DNA from: an uncultured Lachnospiraceae bacterium
GTDB lineage: Bacteria; Bacillota; Clostridia; Lachnospirales; Lachnospiraceae
Reading direction: 5' to 3'
DNA length: 15,977 nucleotides
Assembly (NCBI GenBank): GCA_902496125.1
Contig: CABUZU010000040.1
Coordinates: forward strand, 1-15,977
In this document: piece by piece, positions 1 through 7,643 of the stretch
How positions within the stretch are numbered: the stretch's first letter is position 1
Layout: every line of letters starts with the position of its first letter
Notes under the pieces: generated by a model
Databases searched by the model: none
What the model saw: only the letters and a program-made list of their open reading frames with translations
What the model was told of the DNA's origin: nothing
Translations under genes and position numbers: made by a program

Positions 1-2
1 CA

Positions 3-209
3 AAGAGTGGGACCTCTATGGCAACACCGATTGTTTCCGGTGCGATGGCTCTATTATGTGAAGCTTGTCCAAATTTAAGCAATGGACAGATGAAGCTGTG
101 TCTAAAAGATAGCAGTAAAGATTTAGGTTGGTCTAAAAATCGGCAAGGCTGGGGACTTTTACAAATAGAGGCATTGATAAAAGCGGGTAAGAGATATAAA
201 GGGGCGTAA
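3..209 (+). CDS. Subtilisin-family (S8) serine protease, C-terminal end only
   Basis: The reading frame is already open at the window edge, and its first codons read K-S-G-T-S-M-A-T-P. This is the S8 active-site motif, with the nucleophilic serine at bases 15-17. About 60 residues follow, ending in a Trp/Gly-rich stretch (GWGLLQIEALI), the normal C-terminal distance for a compact subtilase. The ATG at 18 is the methionine inside the motif and not a start. The Asp and His parts of the triad and the true start lie upstream of the window, so secretion or intracellular location cannot be judged. A stem-loop terminator follows directly. A remnant of a second S8 gene, carrying the Asp and His motifs but no serine, occurs at 12322. 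The family call is firm; the substrate is unknown. Confidence 0.88.
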   Translation, partial: KSGTSMATPIVSGAMALLCEACPNLSNGQMKLCLKDSSKDLGWSKNRQGWGLLQIEALIKAGKRYKGA

Positions 210-221
210 GCTCCTTTTCTT
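198..221 (+). terminator. Intrinsic terminator overlapping the S8 protease stop codon
   Basis: AAAGGGGC (198-205) pairs with GCTCCTTT (210-217), with one G-U pair, around a four-base GTAA loop. A T-rich tail (TCTTAT) follows. The TAA stop codon of the protease sits in the loop, so the hairpin is built from the last codons of the gene. The next gene has its own promoter immediately downstream, which agrees with transcription ending here. Confidence 0.6.
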
Positions 222-236
222 ATGCAAAGAAATTGC

Positions 237-265
237 TTGAATCGTTAGAAAGATTATATTATACT
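237..265 (+). promoter_or_regulatory. Sigma-A-type promoter of the ABC-F gene
   Basis: TTGAAT (237-242) and TATACT (260-265) are separated by exactly 17 bases. A second, overlapping pair (TTGCTT 233-238, TATATT 255-260, spacer 16) is also possible. The element lies between the S8 terminator and the AAAGGAG ribosome binding site at 291-297, so the leader is short. Confidence 0.55.
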
Positions 266-302
266 AGTAAAACGAATGAGTTAATTTACGAAAGGAGACG
301 TC

Positions 303-2204
303 ATGATTTTATCATGTAATCATATATCAAAAGCATTTGGTACCGACGTGATTTTAAATGAAGTTTCATTTCATGTCGAGGACCATGAAAAGGCAGCAAT
401 TGTTGGAATCAATGGAGCAGGCAAATCCACTCTGTTAAAAATTATTGTGGGAGAAGAAAGTGCCGATAGTGGTGAGGTTGTTATTTCAAAGGGAAAAACA
501 CTTGGATACTTATCGCAGCACCAAGATTTCTTAAGCCATGAAACCATTTATCATGCATTATTAGAAATTAAAAGAGATATTTTAAATTTAGAAACAAAGA
601 TTAGAACCTTAGAAAAGCAAATGAAGGATGTAGAAGGGGAAGAGTTGGAGAACCTTCTTAGTCAATATGATAAGGCGATGAATGCGTTTGAACAGGCAAA
701 CGGTTATGCTTATAAAAGTGAAGTAACAGGAGTTTTGAAGGGACTTGGATTTAGTGAAGAGGACTTTGAACGACGTATTGACAGTTTATCTGGTGGACAA
801 AAGACTCGTGTGGCACTAGGACGTTTACTTCTTACAAAGCCAGATATCATTTTATTAGATGAACCGACAAACCATTTAGATATGAATTCCATTGCTTGGC
901 TAGAAACCTTTTTATTAAATTATCCAGGAAGTGTAATTATCGTAGCTCATGATAGATATTTCTTAAATCGAATTGTAACAAAGGTTATTGAAATTGATAT
1001 GGGTAAGGGAACGGTATTTTCTGGAAATTATTCTGATTATTCTACAAAAAAAGCCCAGATGCGAGAAATCGAGTTAAAAGCTTATTTAAATCAACAGCAA
1101 GAGATTAAGCATCAACAAGAGGTTATTACAAAATTAAAATCGTTTAATCGTGAAAAATCGATTAAAAGAGCAGAAAGCCGTGAAAAGATGCTTGATAAGA
1201 TGGAAGTCTTAGAAAAGCCGATGACAGTAGATGATTCGATGCATATTGAATTTCATCCAGCTGTAATGAGTGGAAATGATGTAATGACCATTAAAAATTT
1301 ATCGAAAAGCTTTGGGGACTTTACCTTATTTCAGGATGTAAATTTAGAAATTAAGCGTGGAGAACGTGTGGCAATTATTGGTGACAATGGAACAGGTAAA
1401 ACCACTTTACTTAAAATTATTAATGAAATGCTACCAGCAGATACTGGAGAAATTGTATTAGGTTCTAAAGTACAAATTGGTTATTATGACCAGGAACAGC
1501 AACTTTTACATGAGGAAAAGACCTTATTTGAAGAAATGCAAGATGAATATCCAGATATGACAAATACAGAGATTAGAAATATTTTAGCAGCATTTTTATT
1601 TACGAATGATGATGTGTTTAAATTAGTAGGAGATTTAAGTGGTGGTGAAAGAGGTCGATTATCGTTAGCAAAATTAATGTTATCCGATTCTAATTTCCTA
1701 ATCCTTGATGAACCGACAAACCATTTAGATATTGTGTCAAAGGAAATTTTGGAAAATGCATTAAATCATTATACGGGAACCGTACTTTATGTTTCACATG
1801 ACAGATATTTCATCAATCAGACAGCAACTAGAATTTTGGCACTTCACAATGAAAATTTTGTAAACTTTATTGGTAACTATGATTATTATTTAGAAAAGAA
1901 GGATTTATTATTAGCTCCAAAAGTAGAAGAAAAAAATGAAGTGAAAGCCCCAAATTCTAGTGCGAAGAGTGATTGGAAGTCAAGTAAAGAAGCACAGGCT
2001 GCCGAGCGTAAACGTAAAAATGAAATCAAACGAATTGAAAAGCGAATCGAAGAGCTAGAAGAAAAAGAATCACAAATTGATGAAGAATGTGCAAAGGATG
2101 ATGTCGTAACCAATGCACATCGTTTAGTAGAACTGATGAATGAAAAAGAAGAGATTCAAAAAGAATTAGATGAACTTTACGAACGTTGGAGCGAACTAGA
2201 GTAA
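303..2204 (+). CDS. ydiF: ABC-F family ATPase (YdiF-like, translation-associated)
   Basis: A soluble protein of 633 residues with two ABC ATPase domains and no membrane segment, the hallmark of ABC-F proteins, which bind the ribosome rather than transport. NBD1 has Walker A at residues 35-43 (GINGAGKST), LSGGQ at 162-166 and Walker B with D186/E187. NBD2 has Walker A at 360-368 (GDNGTGKTT), LSGGE at 445-449 and D469/E470. Both catalytic glutamates are intact. Between them is the charged linker region (about 250-310), and residues 560-633 form a Lys/Glu-rich C-terminal coiled coil as in Uup/YdiF. Bacillus subtilis YdiF is close in length (about 640) and lies near rex, as here. An AAAGGAG site five bases before the ATG supports the start. 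Whether it gives antibiotic protection or has a housekeeping role cannot be read from sequence; housekeeping is more likely given the conserved context. Confidence 0.93.
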   Translation: MILSCNHISKAFGTDVILNEVSFHVEDHEKAAIVGINGAGKSTLLKIIVGEESADSGEVVISKGKTLGYLSQHQDFLSHETIYHALLEIKRDILNLETKIRTLEKQMKDVEGEELENLLSQYDKAMNAFEQANGYAYKSEVTGVLKGLGFSEEDFERRIDSLSGGQKTRVALGRLLLTKPDIILLDEPTNHLDMNSIAWLETFLLNYPGSVIIVAHDRYFLNRIVTKVIEIDMGKGTVFSGNYSDYSTKKAQMREIELKAYLNQQQEIKHQQEVITKLKSFNREKSIKRAESREKMLDKMEVLEKPMTVDDSMHIEFHPAVMSGNDVMTIKNLSKSFGDFTLFQDVNLEIKRGERVAIIGDNGTGKTTLLKIINEMLPADTGEIVLGSKVQIGYYDQEQQLLHEEKTLFEEMQDEYPDMTNTEIRNILAAFLFTNDDVFKLVGDLSGGERGRLSLAKLMLSDSNFLILDEPTNHLDIVSKEILENALNHYTGTVLYVSHDRYFINQTATRILALHNENFVNFIGNYDYYLEKKDLLLAPKVEEKNEVKAPNSSAKSDWKSSKEAQAAERKRKNEIKRIEKRIEELEEKESQIDEECAKDDVVTNAHRLVELMNEKEEIQKELDELYERWSELE

Positions 2205-2223
2205 GGCAAAAAGCGATAAGTAT

Positions 2224-2252
2224 TTGACAATACCTTAACAAAGATATATAAT
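2224..2252 (+). promoter_or_regulatory. Consensus promoter of the rex operon with overlapping Rex operator
   Basis: TTGACA (2224-2229) and TATAAT (2247-2252) are exact consensus hexamers with a 17-base spacer. Overlying the -35 box and spacer is TTGACAATACCTTAACAA (2224-2241). It matches the clostridial Rex operator form TTGTTAA-N4-TTAACAA except for two bases in the left half; the right half is perfect. Rex bound here would cover the -35 element, so autorepression relieved by NADH is the natural reading. The operator function is inferred from the match. Confidence 0.75.
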
Positions 2253-2295
2253 GGAAGGGATTATTATTATAAATCTTTCTTGAGAGGTGAGGGGT

Positions 2296-2937
2296 TTGGA
2301 GAAGAAGGAAATTTCAAGTGCAGTAATTAAGAGATTGCCACGATATTATAGGTACTTAGATGAACTTCAAAGTGAAGGTGTGGAAAGAATTTCATCAGGA
2401 GATTTAAGCCGTAAGATGCATGTAACGGCTTCACAAATTCGACAGGATTTAAATAACTTTGGCGGATTTGGACAACAAGGTTATGGGTATAATGTAAAGA
2501 ATCTATTTATAGAGATTGGTAAAATTTTAGGGCTTAATCAGAATCATCCAATGATTGTCATTGGTGGTGGTAATATGGGGCGAGCTCTTAGTAATTATGG
2601 AAACTTTCGTAAAAGAGGGTTTGACATCATTGGTATCTTTGATGTAGACCCAACAATTATAGGAAAGGAAGTAAATGGAATCAAGATTCGACATTTGGAT
2701 GATGTAGATGATTTTATAAAAGAACATCCAGTAGAAATTGCCACTTTAGTAGTTCCAAAAACGGTAGCTACAGAGATAGCAGAACATCTAGTTGAACTGG
2801 GAGTCCATGCATTTTGGAATTTCGCTCATATTGATTTGGAACTTGGTGACGACGTCGTTGTAGAAAACGTTCATCTATCGGAAAGTTTAATGCAGCTTTC
2901 GTATCGTATGTTGGAGAATAAAGAGAATAAGAAATGA
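2296..2937 (+). CDS. rex: Redox-sensing transcriptional repressor Rex
   Basis: Rex senses the NADH/NAD+ ratio. It binds operators when NADH is low and lets go when NADH rises, controlling fermentation and NADH-reoxidation genes. The N-terminal 80 residues form the winged helix (VIKRLPRYYRYL, then SGDLSRKMHVTASQIRQDL and the FGGFGQQGYGY wing). A Rossmann fold follows with GGGNMGRAL at residues 90-98; most family members have GAGNLG. The likely start is TTG at 2296, giving 213 residues: the Shine-Dalgarno stretch GAGGTGA (2284-2290) is eight bases ahead of it, while the longer GTG start at 2287 would lie inside that site. The promoter upstream carries a probable Rex site, so the gene is likely self-regulated. 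It overlaps acpS by four bases (ATGA). Confidence 0.95.
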   Translation: MEKKEISSAVIKRLPRYYRYLDELQSEGVERISSGDLSRKMHVTASQIRQDLNNFGGFGQQGYGYNVKNLFIEIGKILGLNQNHPMIVIGGGNMGRALSNYGNFRKRGFDIIGIFDVDPTIIGKEVNGIKIRHLDDVDDFIKEHPVEIATLVVPKTVATEIAEHLVELGVHAFWNFAHIDLELGDDVVVENVHLSESLMQLSYRMLENKENKK

Positions 2938-3302
2938 TAGCAGGTATAGGAATTGACATGATAGAAATATCAAGGGTTGAAAAGGCTTGTAAGAAGCAAC
3001 ACTTCTTAGAACGCTGCTATACGCCAAGGGAAATCGAGCTCTTTGGTAAGAATCCGGTAAAGCTTGCTGGGAATTTTGCAGTAAAAGAGTCTGTAGCGAA
3101 AGCACTTGGAACAGGATTTCGTACATTTGGCTTACAAGACATTGAGGTGCTACGCAGTGATGCTGGAGCACCTTTTGTGCATCTGTATGGAAAAGCAGAG
3201 GAGCTAATGAAGGAAAAGAAAATAAAAACCATTCATGTTTCTATTACAAATTTAAAAGAATATGCGAGTGCAATGGCAATCGCTGAAGGAGAAGAAAAAT
3301 GA
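2934..3302 (+). CDS. acpS: Holo-[acyl-carrier-protein] synthase
   Basis: AcpS transfers the 4'-phosphopantetheine arm of coenzyme A to a serine of acyl carrier protein, activating it for fatty acid synthesis in the cytoplasm. The 122-residue length is standard. The metal-binding motifs are visible: GIGIDMIEISRV with D8, and NFAVKESVAKALGTGF with K51/E52. The protein starts by ATGA overlap with rex and ends by ATGA overlap with nnr, so translation is probably coupled in both directions. The acpS-nnr-alr order recurs in Firmicutes. No key residue is missing. Confidence 0.95.
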   Translation: MIAGIGIDMIEISRVEKACKKQHFLERCYTPREIELFGKNPVKLAGNFAVKESVAKALGTGFRTFGLQDIEVLRSDAGAPFVHLYGKAEELMKEKKIKTIHVSITNLKEYASAMAIAEGEEK

Positions 3303-4765
3303 AAAAAATATTAGATGCTTCTCAGATGAAAAAAATAGATGAGTATTCCATTGAAACAATAAAGATTCCTTCGGTTGTATTGATGGAAGAAGCAGCAAGA
3401 TCAGTTGTAAAATGCGTAAAATCACAGGTAGAAAAGGATGCAAGGATTGTTGCAGTTTGTGGAACTGGTAACAATGGAGCAGATGGAATAGCAGCAGCTA
3501 GAATCCTTCATGAAGAAGGATATCAGACTGAAATCTATTTAATTGGAAATAAGGAACACGCAACAAAAGAGTGGAAGCTTCAATTAGAGATTGCTAAAAA
3601 CCTACAGGTTCCATTTACAACGAAGCTAGAAGGTAGTATAGTAATTATTGATGCAATCTTTGGGATTGGATTGTCAAGAGAGGTTGTTGGAGATTATGCG
3701 AAGTTAATCGAACAAATTAATTCATTACAAGCCTTTGTTGTTAGTGTAGATATTGCTTCCGGTGTTCATGCAAGTACTGGTAAAATTATGGGTGTAGCTA
3801 TAAGGGCAGATTATACTGTAACATTTGGCTATTCTAAGATTGGTATGAATATCTATCCAGGAAAAGAATACAGTGGAGTAGTTTTCGTAGAAGATATTGG
3901 ATTTCCAGCTGTTAGCTTAGAACAGGTAGGAGCTACCCCGCAGTGTATAGAGGATAGCGACTTATCCATTTTATCTAGTTTAAGACCCCATAATTCTCAT
4001 AAAGGAACTTTTGGAAAGGTATTAGTAATAGCAGGAAGTGAAAATATGGCAGGAGCTGCTGTATTTAGTGCAAAATCAGCTTATCGAATGGGAAGTGGAT
4101 TAGTAAAGGTCTATACGTCAAAGGAAAATCGTATAATAATACAAAACCTTGTGCCAGAGGCTATTTTATCAACATATAAAAGCGATGTAACAAAAAAGGC
4201 AATTTTAGAAGAACTTGCATGGGCAAGTGTAGTAGTACTAGGACCAGGCCTTGGAAGAGATAAAACAGCCAAAAAGATAACAGAAATTGTAGTAAAAAAC
4301 TGCAAGGTTCCACTAATCATTGATGCAGATGCGCTTAGAAATTTAGCGGAAATTGAAAATTACAAGAAATTGTTAAAACCGCATATGATTTTAACTCCAC
4401 ATATGGGTGAACTAGCAGCATTAACAAATCTTTCGGTATCAGAGGTAATCGAGCAAAAACTAGAATTAGTTAAAAGCTTTCCATGTATCTGTATTGCAAA
4501 GGATGCAAGCAGTGTAATTGGAAATGAAAAGGGAGAACTCTATATTAATACAAGTGGTTGTTCAGCTCTTGCAACCGCAGGTTCTGGAGATGTTCTTACC
4601 GGAATTATTGTAGGAGTATTATCTTATTCAGTTGAGCCAACACTTGCAGCAGCAATGGGGGTATTTATCCATGGTAGAGTAGGAGAAAGAGCAGGAAAAG
4701 AATTAGGAGAAGCTTCTGTTATTGCAACAGATTTAATAAATTTTATAGGAGAAATAATAAAATGA
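3299..4765 (+). CDS. nnr: Bifunctional NAD(P)HX epimerase / ADP-dependent NAD(P)HX dehydratase
   Basis: This is a metabolite-repair enzyme. The N-terminal half (about 1-215, YjeF_N) interconverts the R and S forms of hydrated NADH and NADPH. The C-terminal half (about 220-488, YjeF_C/CARKD) dehydrates the S form using ADP. Visible motifs are GTGNNGADG at residues 55-63 (most homologues have NNGGDG), the SVDIASGV loop, GPGLG at 315-319, LIIDADAL, LTPHMGEL, and GSGD at 428-431. The 488-residue length matches the two-domain form. The gene overlaps acpS and alr by ATGA at either end. Its position behind rex places NADH repair under an NADH sensor. Both domains look intact, so a bifunctional enzyme is likely. 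Confidence 0.94.
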   Translation: MKKILDASQMKKIDEYSIETIKIPSVVLMEEAARSVVKCVKSQVEKDARIVAVCGTGNNGADGIAAARILHEEGYQTEIYLIGNKEHATKEWKLQLEIAKNLQVPFTTKLEGSIVIIDAIFGIGLSREVVGDYAKLIEQINSLQAFVVSVDIASGVHASTGKIMGVAIRADYTVTFGYSKIGMNIYPGKEYSGVVFVEDIGFPAVSLEQVGATPQCIEDSDLSILSSLRPHNSHKGTFGKVLVIAGSENMAGAAVFSAKSAYRMGSGLVKVYTSKENRIIIQNLVPEAILSTYKSDVTKKAILEELAWASVVVLGPGLGRDKTAKKITEIVVKNCKVPLIIDADALRNLAEIENYKKLLKPHMILTPHMGELAALTNLSVSEVIEQKLELVKSFPCICIAKDASSVIGNEKGELYINTSGCSALATAGSGDVLTGIIVGVLSYSVEPTLAAAMGVFIHGRVGERAGKELGEASVIATDLINFIGEIIK

Positions 4766-5886
4766 GCAAAGGATATCGAGTAAAAGCAGTTATTAATTTA
4801 GATGCAATTTATGAAAATATGTGTAAATTAAAAGAAATGGTACCAGAAGGTACGAAGATGTGTGCAGTCATTAAGACCGATGGATATGGTCATGGAGCTG
4901 TTCAAATTGCAAAAAAGGTAAAAGGAGTAGCGGATTGGTTTGCCGTAGCAACGACAGAAGAAGCGTTAGAGCTAAGAGAAGCTGGAGTAACTGAGCCAAT
5001 TTTAATTTTAGGTTTTACACAAACGGATTGCTTTGAAACCTTAATTGAACACGATGTACGTCCAACGATTTATGAAGTAGAAGATGCGAAGATTTTCTCT
5101 CAAGTAGCAAAGAAATTAGGTAAGAAGGCAAAACTTCATATTAAATTAGATACAGGAATGGGTCGTCTTGGCTTTTGGGCAGGAGATGCAAATACTGTAT
5201 CAAAGATCTTAGAAATCAGTAAGTTAGAAAATATTGAAATCGAAGGAATGTTTACACATTTTGCGAAAGCAGATGAACTTGATAAAACCTCTGTAAACAG
5301 TCAATTAAAATTATTTACCGATACTGCAAATGCATTAAAAGATGCAGGCTTAACTATTCCAATCTTACACTGTGCAAATAGTGCAGGAATTATTGATTCT
5401 CATGGTAGAGAATTTAATATGGTACGTGCAGGAATTGTCATTTATGGACTTTATCCTTCCGATGAAGTGCATAAAGAACGCGTGCAGTTAAAGCCAGCAT
5501 TAGAATTAAAGAGCCATATTGTTTTTATAAAGGATGTAGAGGCTGGTAGAGGAATTAGTTATGGTTCTACTTTTGTTACTCCAAAACCTATGAAAATTGC
5601 GACTATTCCAGTGGGATATGGTGATGGATATCCAAGACTTTTATCCAATAAGGGTTTTGTTTTAATTCATGGCAAGAGAGTGCCGATTTTAGGTCGAGTA
5701 TGTATGGACCAGTTTATGGTTGATGTTACCGATATTCCTGATGTAAAAAAGGGGGATGAAGTAACGCTAATTGGTAAAGATGGCAACGAAGAAATTTTAG
5801 CCGATGAGATTGCAAAGCTTACAGGAACCATTAATTATGAAGTAGTCTGTGACCTTGGAAAGAGAATCCCAAGAATATACGAATAA
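4762..5886 (+). CDS. alr: Alanine racemase
   Basis: A PLP enzyme that interconverts L- and D-alanine, supplying D-Ala for peptidoglycan and, where present, D-alanylated teichoic acids. The PLP lysine is K38 in VIKTDGYGHG; the usual motif is VVKADAYGHG, so the two residues after the lysine are slightly unusual. The opposing-face tyrosine motif GISYGSTF, the PVGYGDGYPR loop and the MDQFMVDVT segment follow in the expected order. The 374-residue length is typical. The start overlaps the nnr stop (ATGA), and an AGGAG site (4747-4751) lies 10 bases upstream inside nnr. In Bacillus subtilis, alr precedes the ndoAI-ndoA antitoxin/toxin pair; here only the toxin follows, 67 bases later. Confidence 0.96.
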   Translation: MSKGYRVKAVINLDAIYENMCKLKEMVPEGTKMCAVIKTDGYGHGAVQIAKKVKGVADWFAVATTEEALELREAGVTEPILILGFTQTDCFETLIEHDVRPTIYEVEDAKIFSQVAKKLGKKAKLHIKLDTGMGRLGFWAGDANTVSKILEISKLENIEIEGMFTHFAKADELDKTSVNSQLKLFTDTANALKDAGLTIPILHCANSAGIIDSHGREFNMVRAGIVIYGLYPSDEVHKERVQLKPALELKSHIVFIKDVEAGRGISYGSTFVTPKPMKIATIPVGYGDGYPRLLSNKGFVLIHGKRVPILGRVCMDQFMVDVTDIPDVKKGDEVTLIGKDGNEEILADEIAKLTGTINYEVVCDLGKRIPRIYE

Positions 5887-5945
5887 AAAGAGAATCTTTT
5901 GGAAATACTATCTTTAAATCAAAGTAAAAAATAAAAGGAGAATCG

Positions 5946-5960
5946 ATGAAAAGATGGTAA
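5946..5960 (+). other. Possible tetrapeptide leader ORF overlapping the mazF start
   Basis: An ATG at 5946 opens a reading frame encoding M-K-R-W followed by TAA at 5958-5960. It lies five bases after the strong AAGGAG site (5935-5940), while the mazF ATG at 5954 is 13 bases from the same site and sits inside this mini-ORF in another frame. The spacing favours initiation at the mini-ORF, with mazF reached by reinitiation or poor direct initiation. Function is inferred only. Confidence 0.3.
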
Positions 5961-6301
5961 TTCGAAGAGGAGATGTCTATTATGCCGATTTAAGACCGGT
6001 TGTAGGTTCGGAACAAGGAGGAGTAAGACCTGTATTAATTATTCAAAATGATATTGGAAATCGTCACAGTCCAACGGTTATCTGTGCAGCAATTACTTCA
6101 AAAATGAACAAAGCAAAACTCCCAACTCATGTTGAGGTTTCTACTTCTCAATGTGATATGGTTAAGGATTCGGTAATTTTATTAGAGCAACTAAGAACAA
6201 TTGATAAAAGAAGATTAAAGGATAAAATCTGTCATATTGATGGGGAATTATTAGAAGAGGTAAATAGAGCCTTATTAGTAAGCCTTGAATTGGCTACATA
6301 A
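5954..6301 (+). CDS. mazF: MazF/EndoA-type endoribonuclease (PemK family)
   Basis: A sequence-specific mRNA endonuclease of the MazF/NdoA type. The 115-residue protein begins MVIRRGDVYYADL and shows the family core GSEQGGVRPVLIIQND, with the catalytic arginine at R25 and threonine at T48 (AITSK). These are the same numbers as in Bacillus EndoA. It ends with EEVNRALLVSLEL, typical of the family. No antitoxin gene precedes it: alr ends 67 bases upstream and the gap encodes nothing MazE- or CopG-like. The ATG is 13 bases from its ribosome binding site, and a better-placed ATG begins a tetrapeptide ORF. The toxin looks enzymatically intact; its antitoxin must be elsewhere or absent. Confidence 0.93.
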   Translation: MVIRRGDVYYADLRPVVGSEQGGVRPVLIIQNDIGNRHSPTVICAAITSKMNKAKLPTHVEVSTSQCDMVKDSVILLEQLRTIDKRRLKDKICHIDGELLEEVNRALLVSLELAT

Positions 6302-6332
6302 CACCTAACTATGACAGTAGAAGGAGAAACTT

Positions 6333-7559
6333 ATCAAAATTATTTTTGGAATTTTATTATATCTGTGTGTAGCCTTAATTCACGGATTTGAAAAGGCACT
6401 TCGCTTACTCAGTGAAACACAGTTAGAAAAAGAAATTGAAGAAGGAAATAAAAAGTCAGAAAAACTGTTATATCTGATGGAACATCAAGCAGCGTTTACC
6501 TGCATGAGAGTGATTTTGATGTTTTTAGCAGGTTTATATGTAGGAGTTTTACTATGGCCTTATGAAAAATGGATATCTGCGGTATTTTTTATAGGAATGT
6601 TAATCTTTTGTGTAATGGTGCCTAGAAAATCAGCGATTTATCATATTGAATTTTGGACTAGAAATTGTCTTGGAATTGTAAGAGCAATGATTACCATTTC
6701 TAAGCCCATTATTGTACCTAGTATGTTAATTGCAGATTTAATTTTATTTATCATGGGTAAAGACCCTCATAAAAAAGATGAAAATGTAACCGAAGAGGAT
6801 ATCGTATCAATGGTCAATGAAGGTCAAGAGCAAGGAATTATTGAGTCGGATGAAGCAGAAATGATTACAAACATCTTCCAATTAGATGACAAAGAGGCTC
6901 ATGATATTATGACACATCGAACGAATATTATTGCAATTGATGAAGAGATTACACTAAAAGAAGCGGTTGAGTTTGTATTACAAGAAAACAATAGTAGGTT
7001 TCCAGTTTTTCGAAAAGATTTAGATAATATTGTTGGAATTTTAAATTTAAGAGATTTAATGGCTTGTCAGGAGGATTCATTAGTAAAGATTAAAGAAATT
7101 CCAAGTTTAGTGCGAAATGCTTATTTTGTACCAGAAACAAGGAAGATTGATGACTTGTTAAAGGAAATGCAAAAAGAGCAATTACATATGGCAATTGTAT
7201 TTGATGAATATGGACAGGTCTCTGGTCTTGTAACGATGGAAGATATTATTGAAGAAATCGTAGGTAATATTTGGGATGAGTACGATGAAGTCGATGAATT
7301 TATTGTCGGCAAAAGAGATAATAGCTATATTTTACATGGCTCAATGCCATTAGAAGAATTAGGAGAACTGATTGGGGAAGATTTTGATATGGAAGAATAT
7401 GATACCCTAAATGGATTTTTAATTTCACTATTAGACCGTATTCCATCGGATGAAGAAAAGCCAATAGTTGCTTGGAAAGATTATATTTTTACGATTCACA
7501 AAATTGAGAATCGAATGATCACTGAAGTAGAATTGGAAAAATGTACTTTACGAAACTAG
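6333..7559 (+). CDS. CNNM/CorC-family membrane protein (DUF21, CBS pair, CorC_HlyC)
   Basis: This family is linked to Mg2+/Co2+ efflux or resistance, and formerly called hemolysin-like. The first in-frame ATG is at 6477 (360 residues), but open, family-like sequence extends upstream to a TAG at 6318. It encodes a first membrane helix (KIIFGILLYLCVALIHG) and ETQLEKEIEEGNKK, as expected for DUF21. No in-frame ATG, GTG or TTG exists there. An AAGGAG site (6321-6326) lies six bases before an ATC at 6333, so I place the start there (408 residues). Numbering from 6333: membrane helices near 2-20, 56-75, 80-96 and 119-142; the cytoplasmic TEEDIVSMVNEGQEQGIIE segment; CBS domains at about 188-245 and 252-310; and CorC_HlyC at about 325-408. 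Family call firm; start uncertain and transported ion unknown. Confidence 0.82.
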   Translation: MKIIFGILLYLCVALIHGFEKALRLLSETQLEKEIEEGNKKSEKLLYLMEHQAAFTCMRVILMFLAGLYVGVLLWPYEKWISAVFFIGMLIFCVMVPRKSAIYHIEFWTRNCLGIVRAMITISKPIIVPSMLIADLILFIMGKDPHKKDENVTEEDIVSMVNEGQEQGIIESDEAEMITNIFQLDDKEAHDIMTHRTNIIAIDEEITLKEAVEFVLQENNSRFPVFRKDLDNIVGILNLRDLMACQEDSLVKIKEIPSLVRNAYFVPETRKIDDLLKEMQKEQLHMAIVFDEYGQVSGLVTMEDIIEEIVGNIWDEYDEVDEFIVGKRDNSYILHGSMPLEELGELIGEDFDMEEYDTLNGFLISLLDRIPSDEEKPIVAWKDYIFTIHKIENRMITEVELEKCTLRN

Positions 7560-7575
7560 AAAAAAGTGTTAAAAT
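7548..7575 (+). promoter_or_regulatory. Possible promoter of yebC
   Basis: TTTACG (7548-7553) and TAAAAT (7570-7575) are 16 bases apart, overlapping the end of the CNNM gene and followed by about 70 bases of leader before the yebC ATG. A second -10-like TACAAT lies at 7575-7580. The match is moderate, and read-through from the upstream operon is also possible. Confidence 0.35.
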
Positions 7576-7643
7576 ACAATAGCTGTTCTGCAAGTAAGTT
7601 TTAGTAAAAATGATATGTAAGAAAAAGGAGCGATAAATTATTT

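Noticed and set aside
858..1732. Identical 26-base stretches at 858-883 and 1707-1732
   Set aside because: Both encode the Walker B motif DEPTNHLD of the two ATPase domains; the identity comes from the duplicated domain and shared codon use and is not a mobile repeat.
710..2241. Open minus-strand frames opposite the ABC-F gene and similar antisense frames opposite other genes
   Set aside because: They have low-complexity Ser/Phe/Leu-rich translations, no ribosome binding sites and no recognisable domains; they mirror codon use of the real genes.
2287..2295. GTG at 2287 as the rex start
   Set aside because: It lies inside the GAGGTGA ribosome binding site; TTG at 2296 has correct spacing and fits the family N-terminus.
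5886..5900. AAAAGA/TCTTTT hairpin after alr as a terminator
   Set aside because: The stem is almost all A-T with a three-base loop and no T-run after it; alr and mazF are more likely co-transcribed.
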